64,000 bases of DNA from Roseofilum acuticapitatum BLCC-M154 (GTDB lineage: Bacteria; Cyanobacteriota; Cyanobacteriia; Cyanobacteriales; Desertifilaceae), in contig NZ_JAQOSP010000041.1 in assembly GCF_030068475.1 (NCBI RefSeq), positions 62,001 through 126,000 of the forward strand. Direction: 5' to 3'. Below, piece after piece: positions 24,822 through 32,823 of the stretch. The stretch's first letter is position 1. Every line of letters begins with the position of its first letter. Position numbers and translations under genes: made by a program. The notes under the pieces were generated by a model, which was not told the origin of the DNA, did not search any database, and worked only from the letters and a program-made list of their open reading frames with translations.

Positions 24822-25010
24822 CCATGTGTCTCCTTAATTGCTCATATCATTTTTTGATCTTACATAACCGGAGCTTGGGTGTTGCGATCGCCGGCCGCCA
24901 GGTCTCTCCCCATTCCGCCAGGGGACTATTTATGGTCAAATAGGAAGCATGTTGATGGGTCTAATTAGAAGATCAGACCCAAAAAACCCTCAATAAACTC
25001 TAAAATCCAT

Positions 25011-25031
25011 AAAGGAAGCCTGACTTCCTTT
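25011..25031 (+). promoter_or_regulatory. Leader hairpin of the ndhAIGE operon
   Basis: AAAGGAAG (25011-25018) pairs perfectly with CTTCCTTT (25024-25031) over a 5-base loop, 20 bases ahead of the ndhA ATG. A weaker stem (24957-24962 with 24975-24980) lies upstream. They are probably in the transcribed leader and could influence translation or stability. Confidence 0.4.
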
Positions 25032-25051
25032 CACTGGAATCGCGAGGAAAG

Positions 25052-26170
25052 ATGAATTTAGGAATTGACTTACAAAGAAGTTTTATCGAATTGCTGACGA
25101 ACTTCGGTCTACCCCAGGGAGCTGCCAAAGCCTTGTGGATTCCCCTACCCATGTTAGTGGTTCTGGTGGGCGCAACAGTCGGCGTATTGGTCACCACCTG
25201 GCTAGAGCGAAAAGTATCAGCAGCCGTGCAACAGCGCATTGGCCCCGAATATATGGGCCCCTTTGGGGTCTTAGTTCCCGTTGCCGATGGTCTCAAACTC
25301 TTGCTCAAACAAGATATCATCCCCGACAAGGCCGATCCCATTTTATTTACCCTAGGGCCAGCCCTAGTGGTGATTCCGGTCTTTTTGTCCTTTCTGATCG
25401 TGCCCTTTGGAGAAAACCTGATGATCTCCAATCTGGGAATTGGGATCTTTTTGTGGATTGCCCTTTCTAGTGTGGCCCCCATTGGCCTGTTAATGTCAGG
25501 CTATGCCTCCAATAACAAGTATTCCCTCTTGGGAGGACTGCGGGCAGCCGCGCAATCCATTAGCTATGAAATTCCCTTAGCATTCTGCGTACTGGCGATC
25601 GTCATGATGTCCAATAGCCTCAGTACCATCGATATTGTCGATCAACAATCCGGTTATGGCATCCTCGGCTGGAATATTTGGCGGCAACCCGTAGGCTTTA
25701 TCATTTTCTGGATTGCTGCTTTGGCTGAATGCGAGCGCCTACCCTTCGATTTACCCGAAGCCGAAGAAGAATTAGTCGCTGGATACCAAACCGAGTACAC
25801 CGGCATGAAATTTGCCCTGTTTTATCTCGGCTCCTATGTGAACCTGGTACTCTCCGGTCTTCTCGTAGCCGTTCTATACTTAGGGGGATGGGAATTTATT
25901 ATTCCCATTGAGCAGGTCGCCCAGTGGTTAGGCATACCCGAAACCACCGCCTGGTTACAAGTGCTAATGGCGAGTTTGGGAATTACCGTGGTAATTTTCA
26001 AAACCTATTTACTGGTCTTTATTGCTGTTCTCTGTCGGTGGACGCTGCCCCGCGTGCGGATTGACCAACTGTTAGATTTAGGATGGAAATTCCTTCTACC
26101 AGTTTCCTTAGTCAATCTTCTATTGACCGCAGCTCTGAAGTTAGTCTTTCCCTTTGCCTTTGGCGGATAG
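25052..26170 (+). CDS. ndhA: NAD(P)H-quinone oxidoreductase subunit 1
   Basis: The 372-residue NdhA (NuoH homologue) is a thylakoid membrane subunit of the photosynthetic NDH-1 complex at the junction of the peripheral arm and the membrane, near the quinone site. About eight hydrophobic segments are present, with [20 protein letters not shown] near residue 50 and the signature [19 protein letters not shown] at about 227. GAGGAAAG precedes the ATG. It is the first gene of ndhA-ndhI-ndhG-ndhE, the usual cyanobacterial order, directly downstream of gltA as in other cyanobacteria. Confidence 0.97.
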   Translation: MNLGIDLQRSFIELLTNFGLPQGAAKALWIPLPMLVVLVGATVGVLVTTWLERKVSAAVQQRIGPEYMGPFGVLVPVADGLKLLLKQDIIPDKADPILFTLGPALVVIPVFLSFLIVPFGENLMISNLGIGIFLWIALSSVAPIGLLMSGYASNNKYSLLGGLRAAAQSISYEIPLAFCVLAIVMMSNSLSTIDIVDQQSGYGILGWNIWRQPVGFIIFWIAALAECERLPFDLPEAEEELVAGYQTEYTGMKFALFYLGSYVNLVLSGLLVAVLYLGGWEFIIPIEQVAQWLGIPETTAWLQVLMASLGITVVIFKTYLLVFIAVLCRWTLPRVRIDQLLDLGWKFLLPVSLVNLLLTAALKLVFPFAFGG

Positions 26171-26214
26171 TGGACAGTTATCTATTTTGTGGAGTTACGA
26201 GGGATTAATCCATC

Positions 26215-26811
26215 ATGTTGAAGTTCTTAAAACAAGTCAGTGATTATGCAAAAGGGACAGTAGAAGCAGCCAAGTATATTGGTCAAGGTTTGTCGGTGAC
26301 GTTTGACCATATGCAACGCCGTCCCATTACTGTGCAATATCCCTATGAAAAGCTGATTCCTTCGGAACGGTATCGGGGACGCATTCACTTTGAGTTCGAT
26401 AAGTGTATTGCCTGTGAAGTTTGTGTTCGGGTTTGTCCGATTAATCTTCCGGTGGTCGATTGGGAGATGAATAAGGAGTCGAAGAAAAAACAACTGAAGC
26501 ACTACAGTATTGATTTCGGAGTCTGTATTTTTTGCGCCAATTGCATTGAATATTGTCCGACCAATTGTTTGTCAGCGACGGAAGAGTATGAGCTGGCGGC
26601 CTACGATCGCCACGAGTTGAACTATGATAATGTAGCCCTGGGCCGCATTCCCTATAAAGTCACCAATGACCCCATGGTTCAACCGATGCGTGAATTTGCT
26701 TATCTGCCCAAGGGAGTCATTGACCCTCATACCGTATCCCACACGGAGCGACGGGCTGGACTACGGCCAGAGGAAATTCTGGAACAATCGGAAACACGAA
26801 ATAAGGATTAA
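26215..26811 (+). CDS. ndhI: NAD(P)H-quinone oxidoreductase subunit I (2 x 4Fe-4S)
   Basis: The 198-residue iron-sulfur subunit carries electrons to plastoquinone in NDH-1. Two 4Fe-4S motifs are complete: [12 protein letters not shown] (about 64-75) and [12 protein letters not shown] (about 103-114). The C-terminal tail after residue 150 is typical of cyanobacterial NdhI. It lies 44 bp after ndhA and 5 bp before ndhG, in the same operon. Confidence 0.97.
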   Translation: MLKFLKQVSDYAKGTVEAAKYIGQGLSVTFDHMQRRPITVQYPYEKLIPSERYRGRIHFEFDKCIACEVCVRVCPINLPVVDWEMNKESKKKQLKHYSIDFGVCIFCANCIEYCPTNCLSATEEYELAAYDRHELNYDNVALGRIPYKVTNDPMVQPMREFAYLPKGVIDPHTVSHTERRAGLRPEEILEQSETRNKD

Positions 26812-26816
26812 AGAAC

Positions 26817-27428
26817 GTGAATTTAGCTGAAGGGGTTCAATTGGTATCATTTGGGCTGTTGGCGATTATGGCGATCGCCGCCGCCCTCGGCGTAGTCTTA
26901 CTGAAGAATATTGTCCACTCTGCCTTTTTGTTGGCAGGAGTGTTGATCTGTATGGCTGGGCTGTATCTATTGCTGAATGCTGGGTTTGTGGCGGCGGCTC
27001 AAACCCTGATCTATGTGGGGGCAATTAATGTCCTCATCCTGTTTGCTATCATGTTGGTGAATAAACAGGAAGACTATCAACCCCTGGTGCGGGGTTGGAT
27101 TCGCAAGGGTGCAACGGCTGCCGTTTGTGGGGGCTTATTTGCTCTCTTAGGGACAATGGTTGTACAAACCCCCTGGCAACTCTCCCAAGAGGCGATCGCC
27201 GGAGATAGTGCCACAACCCTGATTGGGTTGCATTTCTTTAGTGATTTTCTCCTGCCTTTTGAGTTGGCATCCATCCTCCTATTAATGGCTTTGGTGGGGG
27301 CAATTATTCTCGCCCGTCGGGAAGAAATTCCTGAGCAACGTCCCCAAGGCAAAGGTATTTCCGATATTTTACAATTACCAGAACGACCCAGAGAATTGGT
27401 CTCATCTGGTGACAAAAAAGAATCCTAA
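26817..27428 (+). CDS. ndhG: NAD(P)H-quinone oxidoreductase chain 6
   Basis: The 203-residue NdhG (NuoJ homologue) has five hydrophobic segments, with the family stretch AAQTLIYVGAINVLILFAIM near residue 61-80. The start is a GTG at 26817, five bases after ndhI. The polar C-terminal tail (about 170-203) is normal for cyanobacteria. It is part of the membrane arm of NDH-1, next to NdhE. Confidence 0.96.
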   Translation: MNLAEGVQLVSFGLLAIMAIAAALGVVLLKNIVHSAFLLAGVLICMAGLYLLLNAGFVAAAQTLIYVGAINVLILFAIMLVNKQEDYQPLVRGWIRKGATAAVCGGLFALLGTMVVQTPWQLSQEAIAGDSATTLIGLHFFSDFLLPFELASILLLMALVGAIILARREEIPEQRPQGKGISDILQLPERPRELVSSGDKKES

Positions 27429-27473
27429 AAGCTCTAGAGCTGGTTGATTACATTGGGAGAAAAAGGAAAGACG

Positions 27474-27785
27474 ATGGTTTTACAACTCGAATATTTTTTG
27501 CTCATTGCCGCCGCCCTATTTTGTATCGGCATTTATGGCTTGATTACCAGCCGAAATGCGGTGCGAGTTCTGATGTCCATTGAGTTATTGCTCAATGCAG
27601 TGAACTTAAATCTGATGGCCTTTTCTAACTTTTTAGATCCGCAAGGCATTCGCGGCCAAGTGTTTACAGTGTTTGTGATTACTGTAGCAGCCGCCGAAGC
27701 TGCTGTGGGCTTGGCGATCGTGCTATCCATTTACCGTAACCGCAATACGGTGGATATGGAGCAGTTTAACTTACTCAAATGGTAA
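27474..27785 (+). CDS. ndhE: NAD(P)H-quinone oxidoreductase subunit 4L
   Basis: The 103-residue NdhE (NuoK homologue) has three membrane helices and the conserved [16 protein letters not shown] and [17 protein letters not shown] segments with the buried glutamates. The ATG at 27474, behind AAAGGAAAG, gives the normal length; ten upstream in-frame codons are not part of the family. It closes the ndhAIGE operon. Confidence 0.96.
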   Translation: MVLQLEYFLLIAAALFCIGIYGLITSRNAVRVLMSIELLLNAVNLNLMAFSNFLDPQGIRGQVFTVFVITVAAAEAAVGLAIVLSIYRNRNTVDMEQFNLLKW

Positions 27786-27796
27786 GGGAAATTCAA

Positions 27797-27826
27797 GGGG
27801 TTGGGTGAACCAGCCCCTTAGTTATT
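27797..27826 (+). terminator. Possible terminator of the ndhAIGE operon
   Basis: GGGGTTGG (27797-27804) pairs with CCAGCCCC (27810-27817), one G-U pair, loop GTGAA, followed by TTAGTTATT. It starts 11 bases after the ndhE stop. The T-run is weak. Confidence 0.45.
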
Positions 27827-27829
27827 AAG

Positions 27830-27887
27830 TAATGAGTAATGAGTAATGAGTAAACATCATTTTTAATTTTTAATTTTTAATTTTTAA
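27830..27887. repeat. Heptamer tandem repeats ahead of nadK
   Basis: Three TAATGAG heptamers (27830-27850) and four TTTTTAA heptamers (27860-27887) fill the space directly before the nadK GTG start. They are likely to vary in copy number and leave little room for a standard ribosome binding site. Confidence 0.8.
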
Positions 27888-27894
27888 TTGAATT

Positions 27895-28818
27895 GTGGAA
27901 CTTAAACAGGTCATTATTTCCCATAAAGCCGGAGATGCAGAGAGTCGTAAATGGGCCGAGCGGTGTGCAAAAGAGTTAGATGCTCTCGGTTGTCGGGTAC
28001 TTATGGGGCCATCGGGAGCGAAGGATAATCCTTATCCGGTATTTTTGGCTTCAGCGCCTGAACCCATCGATCTGGCGGTAGTTTTGGGGGGGGATGGCTC
28101 TGCTCTGGCGGCCGCTCGACAGTTGGCGGCCGAAGGTATCCCAATATTGGCGGTCAATATTGGCGGACATTTAGGGTTTTTAACGGAGTCTGCGGATAAT
28201 TTTTATGACACGCAACGGGTTTGGGAGCGGTTGCAAGGCGATCGCTATGCGGTGCAGCGTAGAATGATGCTAGAAGCAGCAGTTTATGAAAGCAATTTGC
28301 GGTTTGTACCTCCCGTGAGCGATCGCTTTTTGGCCTTGAATGAAATCTGTATTAAACCTGCTTCCCATGACCGTATGATTACCTCCCATCTAGAAATTGA
28401 GATTGATGGGGAAGTCGTCGATCAATATCAAGGGGATGGTTTATTGGTCTCAACGCCCACCGGTTCGACTTGTTACAATCTCTCGGCCAATGGCCCTATT
28501 ATTCATGAGGGAATGGAAGCGATGACGGTTACTCCTATTTGTCCCTTAAGTTTATCGAGTCGTCCCATTGTTATTCCTTCTGGTTGTATCGTCAGGGTCT
28601 GGCCCCTCGCAGACTACGATTTAAGTACCAAACTCTGGACAGATGGGGTGATGGGTACGGCGATTTGGCCGGGTCATCGGGTAGATGTGCGGATGGCCGA
28701 TTATCAAGCCAAGTTTATTATCCTAGAAGAAAATCACTCTTACTATCGCACCCTCCGTAATAAGCTTCAATGGGCGGGGACAAGAATTGAGTTTAATAAT
28801 AATCACCGCAAAAATTAA
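27895..28818 (+). CDS. nadK: NAD kinase
   Basis: The 307-residue enzyme phosphorylates NAD to NADP. The GGDG motif is in VVLGGDGSALAAARQLA (about 63-79) and the second signature in TGSTCYNLSANGPIIHEG (about 192-209). The start is a GTG at 27895, at the end of AT-rich tandem repeats and without a clear Shine-Dalgarno sequence. Cyanobacteria usually have two NAD kinases; this one follows ndhE, as in other cyanobacterial genomes, which suits a link to NADPH supply. Length and motifs are normal. Confidence 0.95.
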   Translation: MELKQVIISHKAGDAESRKWAERCAKELDALGCRVLMGPSGAKDNPYPVFLASAPEPIDLAVVLGGDGSALAAARQLAAEGIPILAVNIGGHLGFLTESADNFYDTQRVWERLQGDRYAVQRRMMLEAAVYESNLRFVPPVSDRFLALNEICIKPASHDRMITSHLEIEIDGEVVDQYQGDGLLVSTPTGSTCYNLSANGPIIHEGMEAMTVTPICPLSLSSRPIVIPSGCIVRVWPLADYDLSTKLWTDGVMGTAIWPGHRVDVRMADYQAKFIILEENHSYYRTLRNKLQWAGTRIEFNNNHRKN

Positions 28819-28856
28819 ACACGAACCTGTGATGAGAACAAGAGAGGGTAACTTTT

Positions 28857-29558
28857 ATGGGATTTTGGACTCAATTCACCAATAGTCTTCTGAACCTATT
28901 TTTGCGCCCGAATTGTCCGATGTGCGATCGCCCCACGGAAGGAGAAGTGCTATGTTCCGCTTGTAGTCGCTCCTTGCGCCAATTGCAGTTTTGCCCCTCC
29001 CATCGCCAGCTCTACACTTGTCACTCCCCGTCAACTCCCGTCTGGGTTTGGGGAAAATATCAAGGACAGCTCAAACGGGCGATCGCCAGCTTAAAATATG
29101 ACAATCATCCCGAAATTGCCCAACCCCTAGGTCAATGGTTAGGAGAAGCTTGGAGAGCCACCACAATCTCTCACCGAGTTTCGCCCCTTGTCATTCCCAT
29201 TCCCCTACATCCAGAAAAACTCAAACAACGAGGATTTAACCAAGCAGAACGCCTAGCCGCCAGTTTTTGCCAGGTTACGAGTTTACCCTTATCTGCAAAC
29301 GGCCTCATTCGGTCTCGTCAAACCGAAGCCCAATTTGGCAAAAGTGCCGATCAACGCCATGCTAATCTTAAAAATGCCTTTACCGTGAACACAGCTCAGA
29401 TTTCCCGTTATCGTTCCTCCCCTGTGCTATTGTTAGACGATATCTACACCACAGGGGCAACCGTACAGTCTGCCACCCAAGCCTTACGTCATCAGGGGAT
29501 ATCGGTTCATGGTGTAGTGGCGATCGCCACAACGGGTGTAGCGCAAGCTCCCAGTTAA
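28857..29558 (+). CDS. comF: ComF-type phosphoribosyltransferase-fold competence protein
   Basis: The 233-residue ComF/GntX family protein has an N-terminal zinc ribbon (CPMCDRPTEGEVLCSAC, about 20-36) and a PRPP-binding loop in VLLLDDIYTTGATVQSA (about 192-208). ComF is needed for DNA uptake during natural transformation. It sits 38 bp after nadK and 33 bp before the response regulator gene, so the three could be one transcript. Confidence 0.93.
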   Translation: MGFWTQFTNSLLNLFLRPNCPMCDRPTEGEVLCSACSRSLRQLQFCPSHRQLYTCHSPSTPVWVWGKYQGQLKRAIASLKYDNHPEIAQPLGQWLGEAWRATTISHRVSPLVIPIPLHPEKLKQRGFNQAERLAASFCQVTSLPLSANGLIRSRQTEAQFGKSADQRHANLKNAFTVNTAQISRYRSSPVLLLDDIYTTGATVQSATQALRHQGISVHGVVAIATTGVAQAPS

Positions 29559-29591
29559 TCCTTCCTATTTTCTTCATTATCAAATGCAACT

Positions 29592-30248
29592 ATGCCTCCT
29601 TCCCCAGAACACCCCACTCTCTTAAGGGTTCTCATCGTTGAAGACGACCCCATGATGCAGCTTGGCTTAGAACAAACCTTAACCGAATTTCCCCACTTGG
29701 AAATTATCGGCCAAGCCGAAGATGGTTATCTAGGAGTCCAAGCCGCCAAACAGCTCAAACCCGATTTAATCGTCATGGATATTGGTCTACCTCGCTTAGA
29801 TGGCATTGCCGCTACCCAACAAATTAAAGCGGAACTCCCCAACACGCGGGTCGTCATGCTCACCTCCCACACCACCGAAAATGAAATCATTGCCGCCCTC
29901 TCCAGTGGTGCAGATGCCTATTGTATTAAAGGGGCTAATGTAGACCGACTGTTAGCCGCCATTGCCGCAGCCCAGGAAGGGGCAACCTATCTCGATCCCC
30001 AAATTGCCCGTCAAGTCATTAGTCATCTCAAGCCGCCCACACCCCAAGGCAATATTGCCAATTTATCCGAACGGGAATCCGAAGTGCTGAAATTAATGGT
30101 AGAAGGCTATAGCAACCCCCAGATCGCCCAACAGCTCTATCTCAGCCCCAATACCGTTAAAACCCATGTACGGGGCATTATGAATAAGTTAGCGGTCGAT
30201 GACCGGGTACAAGTCGCCGTCAAAGCTTTAAGAGAAGGGCTGGTGTAG
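29592..30248 (+). CDS. NarL/FixJ-family response regulator
   Basis: The 218-residue regulator has an intact receiver (about 8-125): VLIVEDDP supplies the acidic pocket, the phospho-acceptor Asp is in LIVMDIGLPRLDG, with VVMLTSH and CIKGAN for Thr/Ser and Lys. The C-terminal LuxR-type helix-turn-helix (about 153-215) has LSERESEVLKLMVEGYSNPQ and NTVKTHV. It is a DNA-binding transcription factor. The cognate kinase is not in the same operon; the histidine kinase gene at 30825, about 580 bp away, is a possible partner. Confidence 0.93.
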   Translation: MPPSPEHPTLLRVLIVEDDPMMQLGLEQTLTEFPHLEIIGQAEDGYLGVQAAKQLKPDLIVMDIGLPRLDGIAATQQIKAELPNTRVVMLTSHTTENEIIAALSSGADAYCIKGANVDRLLAAIAAAQEGATYLDPQIARQVISHLKPPTPQGNIANLSERESEVLKLMVEGYSNPQIAQQLYLSPNTVKTHVRGIMNKLAVDDRVQVAVKALREGLV

Positions 30249-30293
30249 TGATGCCTGTGCCCTATACCCTTCTCCTTGTCAAAGGAGTGAAGT

Positions 30294-30485
30294 CTAAGCC
30301 TGTCGATTTTTCTCGGTTAACCCTAAACCAGCTACTTCCATCAGGAGAGCTGTACCGGGTAATCCAGGGGGGATACTTTTAAGCGCCAGCAGCCCAGAAG
30401 CCACACAGCCACCACCGAGCAAAAATAGGGCAGCACCGCCGGTGACTAATCCTTGGGCAACTTTGGTTTGGAGTTCAGGTTTCAT
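30294..30485 (-). CDS. Small membrane protein of unknown function
   Basis: The 63-residue protein has one or two hydrophobic segments (LVTGGAALFLLGGGCVASGL and GLPGTALLMEVAGLGL) and short charged ends. The frame is well formed from the ATG at 30485. It converges on the response regulator gene. It resembles small conserved cyanobacterial membrane proteins, but I can name no family. Confidence 0.55.
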   Translation of the reverse strand: MKPELQTKVAQGLVTGGAALFLLGGGCVASGLLALKSIPPGLPGTALLMEVAGLGLTEKNRQA

Positions 30486-30824
30486 ACGGTTCTTTAAGTT
30501 TTTTATGTGCTTTAGGGAATTTTGAGGCTTGTAATGTTAAGCAATAATAAGTCTTTTTGAGGATTTTGTCATCTCATTACCGCCTGAGAGTCAGACCGAT
30601 CTCATAGAAACTTTACCCTCTGGGACTCTCGCCCTCCGGTATCGGTCACTTTAATAAAGATTAAATTTTGTTATAACTTTAATGAGAAATTCTCAAGTTG
30701 ATTGAATTTTCACCGAGATCAAACGGATTACCGGTCTAAAGTTAGATACCCTTGTAAAAGATAGTTCTTAGACCTGGTACTAAAGCTAATCTTGATTCTA
30801 AACGACTTGCAACTAGCTACAGCC
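30486..30824. other. Intergenic region with interlocked inverted repeats
   Basis: No gene is visible in this 339-bp divergent gap. It contains two pairs of perfect 7-base inverted repeats in an interlocked order: GAGAGTC 30586-30592 with GACTCTC 30624-30630, and GACCGAT 30594-30600 with ATCGGTC 30641-30647. An AT-rich stretch with TATAAC at about 30671 could hold a promoter for the kinase gene. Confidence 0.45.
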
Positions 30825-32225
30825 ATGAGCATTCAGCCTCCGAATTCCCATCCATCTTCTTTAACGTCTGACAAAAGTTCACCGAACCTGGACAGAGTTG
30901 AGCAACGAACCAGTCAACTGGAGCAAGCTTTAGAGTTTGAGGCTATGCTCAAGCGGATTACGGATAAAGTCCGAGATAGTTTAGATGAAACCCAAATTTG
31001 GCAAACTGCGGTGCGGGAATTGACGTTAGTGTTGGGGATTAAAGGGTGTAATGCCTCTTTGTATGATTTAGAGAAGGGAACCTCGACGATTTGCTCGGAA
31101 TATGCGGCTACTATTCCGGCGATTCATGGACGGGTGGCGAAGTTAGCTAAGTTTCCTGAATTGTATCAACAGTTGCTGCGAGGACAGTATTTTCAGTTTT
31201 GCTCTTTGTTGCCGAATCCAGAACGGGGGCGATCGGCGATGTTAGCTTGTCCAATTTTTGACAATCAAGGGGTACTGGGGGACTTGTGGTTGGTTCACTC
31301 TGCGGAGTATGAGTTTAGCGATCTAGAAATTCGATTGGTGCAACAGGTGGCGAATCAATGTGGGATCGCCGTCCGCCAAGCGCGTCTGTTTCAATCTTCA
31401 CAAGCTCAGGTGAAGGAATTGGAAAAACTGAATAATCTCAAGGATGATTTTCTCAGTACCGTTTCCCATGAGCTACGCACCCCGGTGTCTAATATGAAAA
31501 TGGCCATTCGGATGCTCAATATTTCCTTAGAGCGATATTTGGCTCCTGAATTGAATCCGCCACCGGAGACTCCTAACCCCCAACGGGAAGCCTTAGAGAA
31601 AAAAGTGACCCATTACTTGCAAATTTTAGGAGCTGAATGCGAACGGGAAATTAATCTGATTAATGATTTGCTCGATCTACAACGGTTGGAAAATCAGGAA
31701 GCTCCCAATGAACTAGATCGGATTAACTTAGGGAGTTTTATGGAAAAAATTCTACCCTCATTCCGCGATCGCGCCCACAGTCGTCAACAGAATCTTGCCG
31801 TTGAAATTGCTGATGAGATTCCGGAGTTTCTCTCAGAAACCTTTAGTTTAGAGCGAGTGATTGCCGAACTGCTCAATAATGCTTGTAAATATACCCCTCC
31901 AGAGGAATCGATCCGATTGAAGGCTTGGTTACAGGAACCTCCTGAATTTTTACCCACCAATCCCGATCGAATGGCGATCGCTCGTCCTAAACTGTGGATT
32001 GAGGTCAAAAATACAGGTATAGAAATTTCTGAGTCTGAACTCGATCGGATTTTTGATAAGTTTTATCGTATTCCCAGCGCCGATCCTTGGAAGCAAGGGG
32101 GCACAGGTTTAGGACTGGCTTTAGTGAAAAAATTGAGCGAGCGTTTAGGGGGAAAAATTCAAGTCACCAGTGAGAGTAAATTTGTTTGTTTTACGGTGGT
32201 TTTGCCGATTCAGGTGGTTGTGTAG
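30825..32225 (+). CDS. GAF-domain sensor histidine kinase
   Basis: The protein has 466 residues from the ATG at 30825; an in-frame TTG at 30792 is less likely. A Ser/Asn-rich N-terminus is followed by a GAF domain (about 45-190), a HisKA domain with the phospho-acceptor His in DFLSTVSHELRTPVSNM (about 217), and a HATPase domain with N-box LLNNACKY, IKVKNTG-type G1 and GGTGLGLALVKKL. No membrane segment is visible, so it is cytoplasmic. The GAF domain may bind a small molecule or bilin; no chromophore cysteine signature is evident. The partner regulator is not adjacent. Confidence 0.92.
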   Translation: MSIQPPNSHPSSLTSDKSSPNLDRVEQRTSQLEQALEFEAMLKRITDKVRDSLDETQIWQTAVRELTLVLGIKGCNASLYDLEKGTSTICSEYAATIPAIHGRVAKLAKFPELYQQLLRGQYFQFCSLLPNPERGRSAMLACPIFDNQGVLGDLWLVHSAEYEFSDLEIRLVQQVANQCGIAVRQARLFQSSQAQVKELEKLNNLKDDFLSTVSHELRTPVSNMKMAIRMLNISLERYLAPELNPPPETPNPQREALEKKVTHYLQILGAECEREINLINDLLDLQRLENQEAPNELDRINLGSFMEKILPSFRDRAHSRQQNLAVEIADEIPEFLSETFSLERVIAELLNNACKYTPPEESIRLKAWLQEPPEFLPTNPDRMAIARPKLWIEVKNTGIEISESELDRIFDKFYRIPSADPWKQGGTGLGLALVKKLSERLGGKIQVTSESKFVCFTVVLPIQVVV

Positions 32226-32265
32226 CACTTGGGTAGGATATTTTTGATCTCCAATTAAAAATCCA

Positions 32266-32329
32266 GGGAGCAAGATGCTCCCACTCCGGTAATATCAAGG
32301 GATTAGAGGAGTGCGGGCATCTTGCCCGC
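32266..32329. repeat. Double palindrome block, copy A
   Basis: GGGAGCA-AGA-TGCTCCC (32266-32282) and GCGGGCA-TCT-TGCCCGC (32313-32329) are joined by a spacer that contains AATATCAAGGGATT. Copy B with the same spacing is at 32551-32614; only two spacer bases differ. Confidence 0.85.
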
Positions 32330-32373
32330 TAGTCATACAGCGCAAAGCGCTGTATCGGTGGACAGTAGGAAAA

Positions 32374-32463
32374 GATCCCCCTAAATCCCCCTTAAAAAGG
32401 GGGGAATAGGAAAGTCCCCCTTTTTAAGGGGGATTTTCCGCAAGCGGACATGAAAGGGGGATC
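32374..32463. repeat. Nested GATCCCCC palindromic element, copy 2, with insertion
   Basis: It has the same ends as the element at 19480 but carries 18 extra bases, TCCGCAAGCGGACATGAA (32437-32454), between GGATTT and AGGGGGATC. In copy 1 those two pieces are directly joined. The inserted 18-mer also occurs at 21244 and, inverted, in 32591-32660. Confidence 0.85.
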
Positions 32464-32550
32464 AAGATGTCCGACATAAAGCGCGAAAACTGCTGTATCA
32501 AGTCCGATTGTTCATGTCCGCGAAGCGGAAATACCATGATTAAAAACTTA

Positions 32551-32660
32551 GGGAGCAAGATGCTCCCACTCCAGTAATATCAAGGGATTGGAGGAGTGCG
32601 GGCATCTTGCCCGCTTCTTAACAAATTTTCATGTCCGCTTGCGGAAACCGGACTTGATAT
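32551..32660. repeat. Double palindrome block copy B plus inverted 70-nt repeat
   Basis: The palindromes at 32551-32567 and 32598-32614 repeat those of copy A. The second palindrome is also the end of the inverted 70-nt repeat (32591-32660) that matches 21229-21298 with one mismatch. The two repeat families therefore overlap here and share the palindrome. Confidence 0.85.
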
Positions 32661-32693
32661 CATAGCAGAGGAAACTGCTGTATCCCTAAAAAC

Positions 32694-32730
32694 AACTGCC
32701 TCCTCTATAAACAGAAGGAGGCAGTTATTT
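32694..32730 (+). terminator. Strong hairpin terminator between convergent genes
   Basis: AACTGCCTCCT (32694-32704) pairs perfectly with 32716-32726 (11 bp), an 11-base loop between them, followed by ATTTTC. It could end transcripts from the kinase gene after read-through of the repeat island, and with its upstream A residues it may also act on the minus strand. Confidence 0.7.
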
Positions 32731-32823
32731 TCGAGCTTATCCTGTAGCCAGGGCTATTCTAGCTCACCCTTTTGGGCAATATGGTAACTATGACTACGGG
32801 GATCGCACTTAAATAAGGAACAT

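Larger units (their letters stand above)
32226..32823. other. Repeat island between convergent genes
   Basis: This 598-bp gap has no credible gene. It contains two copies, 285 bases apart, of a block with two 17-nt palindromes (32266-32329 and 32551-32614), a TACAGCGC hairpin (32336-32354), a nested GATCCCCC element (32374-32463) with an 18-nt insertion, an inverted copy of the 70-nt repeat (32591-32660) and a terminator hairpin (32694-32730). Confidence 0.8.
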
